Source: Streptomyces atroolivaceus
GTDB lineage: Bacteria > Actinomycetota > Actinomycetes > Streptomycetales > Streptomycetaceae
Assembly (NCBI RefSeq): GCF_000717025.1
Contig: NZ_JNXG01000011.1
Span: forward strand, 257,785-321,784
Direction: 5' to 3'
DNA: 64,000 bases
The notes beneath the pieces were generated by a model. That model was not told the DNA's origin, did not search any database, and saw only the letters and a list, made by a program, of their open reading frames with translations. The translations under genes were made by a program, and so were the position numbers. Positions 33,544 through 41,467 of the stretch are shown here, in pieces (positions within the stretch are counted from its first letter, which is position 1; the number at the start of each line of letters is the position of its first letter).

Positions 33544-33696
33544 CGCGAAATAGACGGTCAGTCCCAAACGGTTGCGACACGGAGACGTTCTCAACGAGAA
33601 ACCCGGAACTGCGTCCCGTTACATAGGGAGGAGCGGCGGCCCACCGGCCGTCGCGGAGCACCACCTCCTGGCCAACCATCCGAGAGGGAACCCCCC

Positions 33697-33960
33697 ATGA
33701 CCGCCTCGCACCTCCTCGTCCCCGTGCCGATCCCCGACCGGGTCGCCGCGCTCATCGGCTCCTGCACTCCGCCGCACATCCTGCAGGCGGAGTTCGACGC
33801 CGACTGCGCCGCCCGCGAGGTGCGCAGGTTCCGGGGACCGAGGCTCGGCATCGAGGACCAGGCGGACCGCGAGCAGGCGTTGTCCGAGCTCGCCTGGGCC
33901 AACAAGGTGCTGTCCGCCCATCACCCGCATCTCGCGGTGCATCCGGACAGCGCCTTCTGA
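33697..33960 (+). CDS. Small protein of unknown function
   Basis: 87 residues, ATG at 33697 with ribosome binding site GAGAGGG. Mixed composition with two Cys (GSCTPP, DADCAA), no signal or membrane segment, and a helical acidic/basic middle (ADCAAREVRRFRGPRLGIEDQADREQ, given as a region). Codon use is normal for a Streptomyces gene. It stands between a PucR regulator and an SCP2/acyl-CoA dehydrogenase pair in the same direction, and its upstream region shares a palindrome type with that pair. Function not recognised. Confidence 0.65.
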   Translation: MTASHLLVPVPIPDRVAALIGSCTPPHILQAEFDADCAAREVRRFRGPRLGIEDQADREQALSELAWANKVLSAHHPHLAVHPDSAF

Positions 33961-33993
33961 CGCTCCTTGCGAAGCGGCTGCGGCCGCCTTACC

Positions 33994-34023
33994 TTACTCA
34001 GAAGTAAGTTTACTCTGGAGTAA
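33994..34023 (+). promoter_or_regulatory. Double palindromic operator overlapping the SCP2 ribosome binding site
   Basis: TTACTCAGAAGTAA (33994-34007) and TTACTCTGGAGTAA (34010-34023), both perfect 5-bp-arm palindromes 16 bp apart. The second ends at the TAAGGA that is the only ribosome binding site for the GTG at 34033, so a bound repressor would cover the translation start region and probably the promoter. Resembles a TetR-type double operator. Confidence 0.75.
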
Positions 34024-34032
34024 GGATTTGGC

Positions 34033-34506
34033 GTGTCCGACAACAGCAGCGGCAACCTCTCCGACGAACTGTCCGGGCTCGACTTCGCCGCCGTCTCCCC
34101 GGAGGAGTTCGCGCGGATCGTCAAGGGCCTGTCCGCCAGGGAGCTCGGCGAGGTCATGCACGGTGACCTGCGTGCCCGGGTGCTGAGCGAGGTCTTCGGC
34201 CGGATGAAGCAGCAGTTCCGTCCGGAGGCGGCCGGGCAGCTGAAGGCCCTGATCCGCTGGAAGATCACCGGCGAGAGCGAGGAGGTCTACGAGACCTCCA
34301 TAGCCGACGGCGCCTGCACGGTGAGCGCCGGCCGCTCCGGAGCCGAGCCCCGCACGACCCTGGTGATGGGTGACGCCGATTTCCTCAAACTGGTCTCCGG
34401 CAACGGCAATCCCGTGACGATGTTCATGATGCGCAAGCTGAAGGTCGCCGGTGACGTCGGCCTGGCCTCGGGCCTGACCCGCTACTTCGACATCCCGAAG
34501 GCCTGA
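34033..34506 (+). CDS. SCP2 sterol-carrier domain protein
   Basis: 157 residues. After an acidic N terminus, residues about 30-150 match the sterol-carrier-protein-2 fold seen in actinobacterial lipid-transfer proteins (LKALIRWKITGESEEVYETSI, RTTLVMGDADFLKLVSGNGNPVTMFMMRKLKVAGDVGLA, given as regions). Such proteins bind sterols or fatty-acyl chains. GTG start at 34033, directly after a double palindrome; 4 bp separate its stop from the acyl-CoA dehydrogenase gene, so the two form an operon. Confidence 0.88.
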   Translation: MSDNSSGNLSDELSGLDFAAVSPEEFARIVKGLSARELGEVMHGDLRARVLSEVFGRMKQQFRPEAAGQLKALIRWKITGESEEVYETSIADGACTVSAGRSGAEPRTTLVMGDADFLKLVSGNGNPVTMFMMRKLKVAGDVGLASGLTRYFDIPKA

Positions 34507-34510
34507 GCCC

Positions 34511-35725
34511 ATGAGCTACTTCTCCCTCGCCCTGACACCGGAACAGCAGGACCTGCGCGACTGGGTGCACGGTTTCGCCGCCCAGGTGGTGCGCCCCGCG
34601 GCGGCCGAATGGGACGCCCGCGAGGAGACCCCGTGGCCGGTCATCCAGGAGGCCGCCAGGATCGGTCTGTACGGGTTCGAGTCGCTCGCCGACATGTACG
34701 GGGACCCGAGCGGGCTCTCCCTCCAGATCGCCAACGAGGAGCTCTTCTGGGGCGATGCGGGTATCGGCATGGCTCTCTTCGGCACCTCGCTCGCGGTCGC
34801 CGGCATCTTCGCCTCCGGCACGCCCGACCAGCTCGCCGAGTGGGTGCCGCAGTGCTACGGCGACGAGGACGACCCCAAGGTGGCGGCCTTCTGCGTCTCC
34901 GAGCCACAGGCCGGTTCCGACGTCTCCGCGATGGCCACCAGGGCCCGTTACGACGAGGCCAAGGACGAGTGGGTGCTCTCCGGCCAGAAGGCGTGGATCA
35001 CGAACGGCGGGATCGCCGAGATCCATGTGGTGGTCGCCTCGGTCGACCCCTCGCTCGGCGCCCGGGGACAGGCCGCGTTCATCGTGCCGCCCGGCACGAG
35101 GGGCCTGGAGGCGGGCCGCACCGTCAAGAAGCTCGGCCTGCGCGCCTCGCACACGGCGGACGTCTTCCTCGACGACGTACGCGTCCCGGGGCACTGTCTG
35201 CTCGGCGGAAAGGAGAAGCTGGATTCCCGGCTCGCCCGCGCCCGTGAGGGCGGCAACGCCAAGGGCCAGGCGGCGATGGCGACCTTTGAGGTCAGCCGCC
35301 CCACCGTGGGCGCACAGGCGCTGGGCATCGCCCGGGCCGCGTACGAGTACGCGCTGGAGTACGCCGGAGAGCGCGAGGCCTTCGGCCGGCCCGTCATCGA
35401 GAACCAGTCGATCGCCTTCGCCCTCGCGGACATCCGTACGGAGATCGAGGCCGTACGCCTGCTGATCTGGCAGGCCGCGTGGATGGCCCGCAACGACCGG
35501 ACCTTCGACGCCGGCCAGGGTTCCATGTCCAAGCTCCGCGCGGGCGAACTCGCCGTCTCCGCGACGGAGAAGGCGGTCCAGATTCTCGGCGGCGCCGGGT
35601 ACAGCAGGGAGCACCCGGTGGAGCGGATGTACCGCGACGCCAAGATCTACACGATTTTCGAGGGCACGAGCGAGATCCAGCGACTGGTCATCGCCAGGGC
35701 CATTTCGGGGCGTCACATCCGCTGA
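34511..35725 (+). CDS. Acyl-CoA dehydrogenase
   Basis: 404-residue FAD-dependent acyl-CoA dehydrogenase, introducing an alpha-beta double bond in an acyl-CoA. Signatures: AAFCVSEPQAGSDVSAMATRA (flavin-binding), QKAWITNGG, AYAGEREAFGRPV (given as EYAGEREAFGRPVIE) and QILGGAGYSREHPVERMYRD. The catalytic base is Glu384 in IFEGTSEIQ. Its partner is the SCP2-type carrier gene just upstream. The chain-length or sterol specificity cannot be told from sequence alone; sterol or branched-chain substrates fit the SCP2 and mce context. Confidence 0.93.
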   Translation: MSYFSLALTPEQQDLRDWVHGFAAQVVRPAAAEWDAREETPWPVIQEAARIGLYGFESLADMYGDPSGLSLQIANEELFWGDAGIGMALFGTSLAVAGIFASGTPDQLAEWVPQCYGDEDDPKVAAFCVSEPQAGSDVSAMATRARYDEAKDEWVLSGQKAWITNGGIAEIHVVVASVDPSLGARGQAAFIVPPGTRGLEAGRTVKKLGLRASHTADVFLDDVRVPGHCLLGGKEKLDSRLARAREGGNAKGQAAMATFEVSRPTVGAQALGIARAAYEYALEYAGEREAFGRPVIENQSIAFALADIRTEIEAVRLLIWQAAWMARNDRTFDAGQGSMSKLRAGELAVSATEKAVQILGGAGYSREHPVERMYRDAKIYTIFEGTSEIQRLVIARAISGRHIR

Positions 35726-35821
35726 CATTGACGGCCGTACAGGGCACGATCGTGCGATGCGGCGGGCCGTCCGGGGAGGCGGGTCCGCCGTGCCGGACGC
35801 GCCTCCCCGGACGGAGGCCCC

Positions 35822-36043
35822 ATGCGACGCGCGAGCCTGGCCGCGGCCGTTCTCGTGACCATGGCCCTGGGGACGGCCCCCGTGTCGGCCTCGTCCGGGC
35901 CCGACGGCTGGGAGCCGTCCCCGGCTCCGCCCTACGACCTGCCGGCCGGCGCCCGCTGCGACGTCCCGGTCCACACCGAGCCGGTGGTGGACGAGGTGGT
36001 GCAGCGGGTCCTGGCCGACGACCTGTGCGCGCGGATCGGCTGA
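35822..36043 (+). pseudogene. Truncated secreted protein (N-terminal fragment)
   Basis: 73 codons. A clear signal peptide (RRASLAAAVLVTMALGTAPVSA) and a mature start PYDLPAGARCDVPVHTEPVVDEV resembling the N terminus of a larger secreted Streptomyces protein family that normally runs past 150 residues. The similarity breaks off near residue 60 and the frame stops soon after. I read it as a gene cut by deletion or frameshift. It could still be expressed as a short exported peptide. Confidence 0.5.
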
Positions 36044-36389
36044 GATCGCGTCGCGCAGCCGGTTCACCCCGGCCCCGGCCTCGGCCTGGCCGGCAGCGCA
36101 CCCACGCAGAAGGGCCGGCCCAGCGCGAACGCGAGGTGGCGGTGGCCGCGGAGAACGCCGTGGCGCCGGCGTGGTGGATCAGCGGGGCGCTCTCGCGCAT
36201 CGCCCGGCAGGCCCCGTAGGGACCGGCGGCGACGGCGGGAGAGAGAATGTCGGGCGGTGACGACGCCTGGGACACGTGTGACACGTGTGACTCCTGCGGG
36301 GCAGAGATCAGGGTGCCTCACGGCGGTGGACGGGCAGCACCAGCACGTCGTCGACAGCCGGCCCGATACCGAACCCCCTGGGAGTCTTC
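36044..36389. other. Decayed spacer with repeated ACACGTGT
   Basis: About 350 bp with no supportable gene. It holds a 9-bp tandem duplication at 36271-36291 giving two ACACGTGT palindromes in a row. Open frames on both strands are high-GC artefacts or eroded remnants. The sequence just before 36390 supplies GGGAG for the next gene. Confidence 0.5.
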
Positions 36390-37226
36390 TTGATCGCCTC
36401 GTCCGGCGCACCACGTCCGTCCGTCCTGTTCGTCACCGATCTCGCCTATGAGGCGCGCGGAAGGCGTTACTGCGACGAGGACATCTTCCTGACGTCCAGG
36501 CTCCGCGAGACCTTCGACGTCGCACTCTGTCACCCCCGGGACGCCGCGTCGCTGCTGGACGGGTTCGACGCGGTCGTCGTCCGCAACAGCGGTCCGGTAC
36601 TGCACTATCAGGAGGCGTACGACGCGTTCCGCACCCGCGCGCGGGAATCGGGGGTCCGCGTCTACAACACGCTCGACGGGCGTGCGGACATGGCCGGCAA
36701 GAAGTACCTGGTCGATCTGAGCCGGGCCGGCTTCCCCGTGATCCCGACCGTGGACCGCGCGGCGGATCTCGGGCTGCTCCCCCGGTCGGCCGGGTACGTG
36801 GTCAAGCCCAAGCTCGGGGCGGACTCCGTGGGGCTGCGGTTCACCGAGGAGCCGGAGCTTCCCGAGGGCGCCGACGGCACCCTGCTCGTACAGCCCCGGA
36901 TCGACTTCCGCTACGAGGTGTCCTTCTACTTCGTCGACCACGACTTCCAGTACGCCCTGCACGCACCCCGTCCGGAGAGGCGCTGGGTGCTCGAACCGTA
37001 CGCACCGGCCTCTGCGGACCTGGACTTCGCGCACCGCTTCGTCGAGTGGAACACCCTCACGCACGGCATCCAGCGGGTGGACGCCTGCCGGACTCCTGAG
37101 GGCGACCTGCTGCTGGTGGAGCTGGAGGACCTCAATCCGTATCTGTCGCTCGACCGGATTCCGGAAGAGCTCCGCGAGGCGTTCGTGGACCGGATGAAGG
37201 ACTCCGTACGGGAACTGCTGGCCTGA
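36390..37226 (+). CDS. ATP-grasp-like protein, probable TTG start
   Basis: 278 residues with an ATP-grasp layout: pre-ATP-grasp half (SVLFVTDLAYEARGRRYCDEDIF; RDAASLLDGFDAVVVRNSG), lysine-rich ATP site (MAGKKYLVDLSRAGFPVIPT; YVVKPKLGADSVGLRF) and the C-terminal metal-binding end (LLVELEDLNPYLSLDRI). It should form an amide or ester bond with ATP, like RimK or glutathione-synthetase relatives; the substrate is unknown. The only plausible start is TTG at 36390, 6-7 nt after GGGAG. It is followed by a strong terminator, so it appears to be a single-gene unit. Confidence 0.75.
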   Translation: MIASSGAPRPSVLFVTDLAYEARGRRYCDEDIFLTSRLRETFDVALCHPRDAASLLDGFDAVVVRNSGPVLHYQEAYDAFRTRARESGVRVYNTLDGRADMAGKKYLVDLSRAGFPVIPTVDRAADLGLLPRSAGYVVKPKLGADSVGLRFTEEPELPEGADGTLLVQPRIDFRYEVSFYFVDHDFQYALHAPRPERRWVLEPYAPASADLDFAHRFVEWNTLTHGIQRVDACRTPEGDLLLVELEDLNPYLSLDRIPEELREAFVDRMKDSVRELLA

Positions 37227-37267
37227 CCCGTCCGGCCTGCCCCCGCATGCGTGGGGCAGGGACGGGT
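37226..37267 (+). terminator. Two-part hairpin after the ATP-grasp gene
   Basis: Inner stem CCTGCCCC/GGGGCAGG around a CGCATGCGT loop, extended by outer arms ACCCGTC and GACGGGT, over 37226-37267. It begins at the stop codon and ends 14 bp before the next GTG start, so the downstream exporter may need its own promoter within or before it. Confidence 0.75.
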
Positions 37268-37281
37268 GTGAGGGTGCGAGG

Positions 37282-39354
37282 GTGACCACTGCCAGCGAGA
37301 CCGTCCCCGCCGCGCAGAGTGCCGCAGCGCCACCCGTCCTCGACCCCCGGCGCCGCAACATCGTGTTCGCCACGATCGTGCTGGGGATCCTGCTCGCCGC
37401 GCTGGACCAGACGATCGTGGGGACGGCGCTCCCCACGATCGTCTCGGACCTCGGCGGCGCGGAGCACATGTCCTGGGTCGTGACGGCCTATCTGCTGGCG
37501 GAGACCGTGGCGACGGTGCTGGTCGGCAAGTTCGGCGACCTCTTCGGCCGGAAGCTGATCTTCCAGATCTCCGCCGTCATCTTCATCACCGGCTCGTTCC
37601 TGTGCGGCCTCGCGTCGAACATGCTGCTGCTGATCATCTGGCGCGGTCTTCAGGGCATCGGTGCGGGCGGGCTCATGGTCACCTCGATGGCGCTGATCGC
37701 GGACGTCATCCCGCTGCGCGACCGGGGCAAGTACCAGGGGGCGATCGGCGCCGTCTTCGGCGTCGCCACGGTCGTCGGACCGTTGCTGGGCGGCCTGTTC
37801 ACGGACCATCTGACGTGGCGCTGGGCGTTCTACGTCAATGTGCCGATCGCGATCGTCGTGGTCATCGCCGCCGCCCGCAACATCCCGTCCGTACGCGCGG
37901 CCGGGCGCCCGGTCATCGACTACCTGGGCATCGCGCTGGTCGCGCTCGGCGCCAGCGCGCTGATCCTCGGCACGAGCTGGGGTGGCAACGAGTACGCCTG
38001 GGGCTCGCCGGTCATCATCGCTCTCTTCGTCGGAGGCCTCGTCGCCCTGGCGCTCTTCTGCCTCGTGGAGACGCGGGCGAAGGAACCGATGCTGCCGATG
38101 CGGCTGTTCCGCAACCCGGTGTTCGCGGGCTGCTCGATCCTGAGCTTCATCGTGGGTTTCGCCATGCTCGGCGCGATGATCTATCTGCCGACCTATCTGC
38201 AGTACGTGGACGGGGACTCGGCCACCCTGTCCGGGGTGCGGACCCTGCCCCTGGTGCTGGGCCTGCTGGCCGCCTCGATCTTCAGCGGCAACGTGGTGAG
38301 CAAGACCGGCCACTACCGGTTCTTCCCCGTCATCGGTTCGCTCGTGATGGCGGCGGGGCTCTATTTGCTGTCCCGCATGGGCCCGGGCAGCGGGGTATGG
38401 CTGGAGTCGCTGTACATGCTGGTGCTGGGCATCGGCATCGGCCTCTCGATGCAGGTGCTGACGATCGCCGTGCAGAACACGGTCGACTACTCGGACCTGG
38501 GCACCGCCACGTCCGGCGTGACGTTCTTCCGTACGCTCGGCAGCTCGTTCGGCACGGCGGTGTTCGGCACGATCTACGCCAACGCGCTACGGCCGAACCT
38601 GGCGCAGGGCGTCGAGCAGGCGGCGCTGGCGGGCGGCGATCCGGCGTCGCTGGCGCGGGCCGCGGAGAGTCCGCAGGCCGTGCACGCCCTGCCCGCCGGA
38701 CAGACCGCGCCCCTGGCCCAGGCCTACGCGGACACCCTGCACACGGTCTTCCTCTGGACGGTGCCGGTGGCCCTGCTGGGGTTCGTCGTCTCGCTCTTCC
38801 TGAAGCAGGTCAAGCTTCGCGACAGCGCCCGGGCCGGCTCGACCGACATGGGCGAGGGCTTCGCCCAGCCGAGCACCGGGGACGCGACGAAGGTGCTCGA
38901 AGCCTCGGTGGCCAGGATCCTGCGCCGGGCCGGGCCCGACACGGCCCGGCGCATCGTCGCGGAGTCCGACACCCGGCTCGACACGGCGGGCGCCTGGGCC
39001 GTGATGCAGGTCGACTTCTTCACCCGGATGGTCGGCCACGCGGGACTCAGGCTGATCGCTTCCCGGCACCGGATCCCGCCCGAGGTGCTGGTGCCCGTCT
39101 TCGACCGGATGATCGAGGAGGGCTACCTCACGGGGAACGGTCACCTCTTCACCCACACGGCGGCGGGCAGCCGTGAGGCGGCCACGATCTCGGCGGCCTG
39201 GGGCCGCTGGCTCAACGAACGGCTGGCCGAGGACGGCGCCCGGCCCGACGACCGGCAGCTGCGGGCCGCGGTCGACGTGATCGCCAAACGGCTGCTCGCG
39301 GAGGACCTGGCGCAGCAGCTGGCCCCGTCCGAGCGGGCGCCGGCCGCGGTCTGA
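37282..39354 (+). CDS. MFS drug exporter, DHA2 family (14 TM), with C-terminal winged-helix-like domain
   Basis: 690 residues. Residues about 25-520 are a 14-helix DHA2 (EmrB/QacA-type) proton antiporter: LAALDQTIVGTALPTI (motif D1-like), GKFGDLFGRKLIF (motif A), RGLQGIGAGGLMVTSMALIAD (motif B), and AVFGVATVVGPLLGGLF (motif C, with the GPxLGG of drug/H+ antiporters). A soluble C-terminal domain of about 165 residues follows (540-690), with LRLIASRHRIPPEVLVPVFDRMIEEGYLTG and a following beta-hairpin (FTHTAAGS) that looks like a MarR-type winged helix. GTG start at 37282. No dedicated regulator gene lies beside it. Confidence 0.88.
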   Translation: MTTASETVPAAQSAAAPPVLDPRRRNIVFATIVLGILLAALDQTIVGTALPTIVSDLGGAEHMSWVVTAYLLAETVATVLVGKFGDLFGRKLIFQISAVIFITGSFLCGLASNMLLLIIWRGLQGIGAGGLMVTSMALIADVIPLRDRGKYQGAIGAVFGVATVVGPLLGGLFTDHLTWRWAFYVNVPIAIVVVIAAARNIPSVRAAGRPVIDYLGIALVALGASALILGTSWGGNEYAWGSPVIIALFVGGLVALALFCLVETRAKEPMLPMRLFRNPVFAGCSILSFIVGFAMLGAMIYLPTYLQYVDGDSATLSGVRTLPLVLGLLAASIFSGNVVSKTGHYRFFPVIGSLVMAAGLYLLSRMGPGSGVWLESLYMLVLGIGIGLSMQVLTIAVQNTVDYSDLGTATSGVTFFRTLGSSFGTAVFGTIYANALRPNLAQGVEQAALAGGDPASLARAAESPQAVHALPAGQTAPLAQAYADTLHTVFLWTVPVALLGFVVSLFLKQVKLRDSARAGSTDMGEGFAQPSTGDATKVLEASVARILRRAGPDTARRIVAESDTRLDTAGAWAVMQVDFFTRMVGHAGLRLIASRHRIPPEVLVPVFDRMIEEGYLTGNGHLFTHTAAGSREAATISAAWGRWLNERLAEDGARPDDRQLRAAVDVIAKRLLAEDLAQQLAPSERAPAAV

Positions 39355-39418
39355 GGCCGCGCGCCCGGGTTCGGATCCCCGCCGGCCACGAGGGACGGGC
39401 GCGGCCGTACGACGGGTT

Positions 39419-39865
39419 TCAGTCGATGAAGACCGCAGACGCGTAGACCCATGCCCCGTCGTGGCGCACGAACCGGCTCTTCTCATGGAGTGCGTCGGGG
39501 CGGCCGTCGTCCGTGTAGTGCGCGCGGAAGGTGACCGTGCCGGTGGTGTGGAAGGCACTGCCCTCCGTCGTGTCCAGGATCTCCAGGCCCGTCCAGCGCA
39601 TCGCCGGGTCGAAGTCGACCGACGGCGGCCGGGTCCCGGGATGCCAGGTGCGCAGCAGGTAGGCGGCGTCCCGCACGACGAAGGCGGTGTACCGCGAGCG
39701 CATCAGCGCCTCGCACGTCGGGGCGGCGGAGCCGGCGTGGAATCGGCCGCAGCATTCCTCGTAGGTGGCCGGGAGCCCGCACGGGCACGGCGAGGCCGGG
39801 TCGGTCCGCGGGGAGCGCACCGTGACGGTGTCCGGCCTGCGCGGGCGTGAGGTACGTCGTGACAT
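39419..39865 (-). CDS. YchJ-like (UPF0225) protein with SEC-C zinc motif
   Basis: 148 residues. An N-terminal SEC-C-type cluster CPCGLPATYEECCGRFHAG (near 28-46) followed by the YchJ middle domain of NTF2-like fold (ALMRSRYTAFVVRDAAYLLRTWHPGT, WTGLEILDTTEG, VTFRAHY, HEKSRFVRHDGAWVYA). The biochemical role of this family is not established. Start at the ATG at 39865. Confidence 0.88.
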   Translation of the reverse strand: MSRRTSRPRRPDTVTVRSPRTDPASPCPCGLPATYEECCGRFHAGSAAPTCEALMRSRYTAFVVRDAAYLLRTWHPGTRPPSVDFDPAMRWTGLEILDTTEGSAFHTTGTVTFRAHYTDDGRPDALHEKSRFVRHDGAWVYASAVFID

Positions 39866-40050
39866 ACGTCCATTGTGGCCTGCGGTCCGGACCGCCCGGC
39901 GAACCGGGGAGCGCCGTCGGCGGTACGCGCCGGGGTGAGGCCGGTGCCGCGGCGTAGCCGGTCGCGGGGGCCGGTGGACGCGCCGAGCCCGCCGGTGCGG
40001 GCTGTCGCGACGGCCGGGTACCTGAACGCGCCCGCGGGCGGCCGGGGTTG

Positions 40051-40345
40051 ACGTTACGGTTTCCGGCCCGTACGGGCGGCGGCCTGGTTGTTCTCGCTGC
40101 TGCTGGCCGGCTCCGTGACGTACGCGACGCACCATCCGCGCGCGTTGAAGGCCGACGAGGCACCGTCGTTCAACCCGCTCTTCTACACCCTGGACCTGCT
40201 GCTGCCGATCATCGACTTCGGGCAGGAGAAGGCGTTCAGCCCCCAGGGCTGGTACCAGTGGCTCTCGTACCTGCTGATCGTGACGGGGTGGCTGCTCGCG
40301 ACCACGATCGCCGCGGGCATCACCCGGTCGGTCAGCCGGCAGTGA
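40051..40345 (+). pseudogene. C-terminal remnant of a membrane-associated protein
   Basis: An open frame without a proper start (a TGA precedes it at about 40048) encodes a helix AAAWLFSLLLAGSVTYA, a loop HHPRALKADEAPSFNPLFYTLDLLLPIIDFGQE, and a final helix WYQWLSYLLIVTGWLLATTIAAGITRSVSRQ (given as segments). This matches the last two membrane helices of large Streptomyces membrane-associated oxidoreductase-like proteins, whose N-terminal several hundred residues are absent here. A TTG at 40088 could in principle start an 85-residue peptide, but I consider it a deletion remnant. Confidence 0.6.
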
Positions 40346-40356
40346 GGGCGGGGTGG

Positions 40357-41166
40357 TCAGCGCTTGCGGGCCACACCCGCGTAACCGGGGATCGGCTCGT
40401 GGCCGGGGACCTCGATGGCCTCGCCGAGCTCAGGACGCCAGTCCGCGGAGAGCGAGACGCCCGGCTCCACCAGTTCGAGGCCGTGGAAGAACGCGGTGAG
40501 TTCGGCGCGGGACCGGGGCCTCAGCGTCATCCCCCGCGCCTTGTACATGGCACGGGCCTTGGCCGCGCCCTCGGGGTCGAAGTCACCCGTGGTGTGCGAG
40601 AGCACGAGGTAGCTGCCCGAGGGAAGCCGCTCGACGAGCCGGTCCACGAGCTCGGCCGCACCGTCCTCGTCGTCGACGAAGTGGAGCAGGGCGAGGAGGG
40701 AGAGGGCGATCGGCCGGTCGAAGTCCAGGATCTTGCCGGCCGCCTCCAGGATGGCGTCGGGCCGGAGGGCGTCGGCCTGGATGTACTCGGTCGCGCCCTC
40801 GGGGGTGGAGCACAGCAGCGCCGCCGCGTGTGCGAGCACGATGGGGTCGTTGTCGCAGTAGACGACGCGTGCGTCCGGGGCGGCCCGCTGGGCGATCTGG
40901 TGGAGATTCGGTTCGGTGGGTATGCCCGAGCCGATGTCGAGGAACTGGCGGACGCCGTTCTCGGCGAGCCAGCGGGTGGCCCGGTGCATGAACGCCCGGT
41001 TGACGCGGGCCATGTCCCGGCCCCGGGCGTCCAGGGCGAGCAGCTGCCGGGCCATCTGTTCGTCGACCGGGTAGTTGTCCTTGCCGCCGAGGAACCAGTC
41101 GTACATCCGCGCCGGATGCGGTTTGCTGGTGTCGATCTCAGCCGCTCGGGGATCCTGCCCGGTCAT
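40357..41166 (-). CDS. SAM-dependent methyltransferase, DUF574 family
   Basis: 269 residues. Family marks: KPHPARMYDWFLGGKDNYPVD near the N terminus, the SAM motif FLDIGSGIPTEPNLHQIAQ, and VVYCDNDPIVLAHAAALL. These DUF574 methyltransferases are very numerous in Streptomyces, often next to XRE/DUF397 regulators, and their substrates are mostly unknown. It starts 65 bp after the DUF397 gene in the same direction, so it may be co-transcribed with that regulatory pair. Confidence 0.9.
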   Translation of the reverse strand: MTGQDPRAAEIDTSKPHPARMYDWFLGGKDNYPVDEQMARQLLALDARGRDMARVNRAFMHRATRWLAENGVRQFLDIGSGIPTEPNLHQIAQRAAPDARVVYCDNDPIVLAHAAALLCSTPEGATEYIQADALRPDAILEAAGKILDFDRPIALSLLALLHFVDDEDGAAELVDRLVERLPSGSYLVLSHTTGDFDPEGAAKARAMYKARGMTLRPRSRAELTAFFHGLELVEPGVSLSADWRPELGEAIEVPGHEPIPGYAGVARKR

Positions 41167-41230
41167 GACGCACTCCGTTGGTCGGTGGCTTCGGCGAACA
41201 GCGTGTGGTGCGACTGCGTGTGGCTGTGTG

Positions 41231-41467
41231 TCAGGTGAGGAGGAAATCGGCCTTCCCGGCCTTGGCGCCCTGGATGAAGGCGGCGATCTCTCCGTTGGAG
41301 TAGATGAGCGCGGGGCCGTCGGGGTCCTCGGACTGGCGGACCGCCACCCTGCCGTCCGCCAGCTTCATGGCCTCGACGCAGTTGCCCCCGTTACCACCGC
41401 TCCACGGCTTGTACCAGCCTTCGGTGCCGAGGTCGGCGGCCGGCATGCCGTTGTATATGTGGTTCAT
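41231..41467 (-). CDS. DUF397 protein of an XRE/DUF397 pair
   Basis: 78 residues matching DUF397: W(Y/F)KPWSGGNGGNCVEA, GRVAVRQSEDPDGPALIYSNGEIAAFI. DUF397 proteins are usually encoded right after an XRE-DUF5753 regulator and are thought to act with it, possibly as antagonist or partner, in differentiation and antibiotic control (abaA/whiJ-type loci). The ATG overlaps the upstream regulator stop by one base. Confidence 0.92.
   Translation of the reverse strand: MNHIYNGMPAADLGTEGWYKPWSGGNGGNCVEAMKLADGRVAVRQSEDPDGPALIYSNGEIAAFIQGAKAGKADFLLT

Noticed and set aside
39355..39418. Terminator hairpin after the DHA2 exporter
   Set aside because: Arms GGCCGCG...CGCGGCC need a bulge and a loop of about 30 nt, too weak to call.
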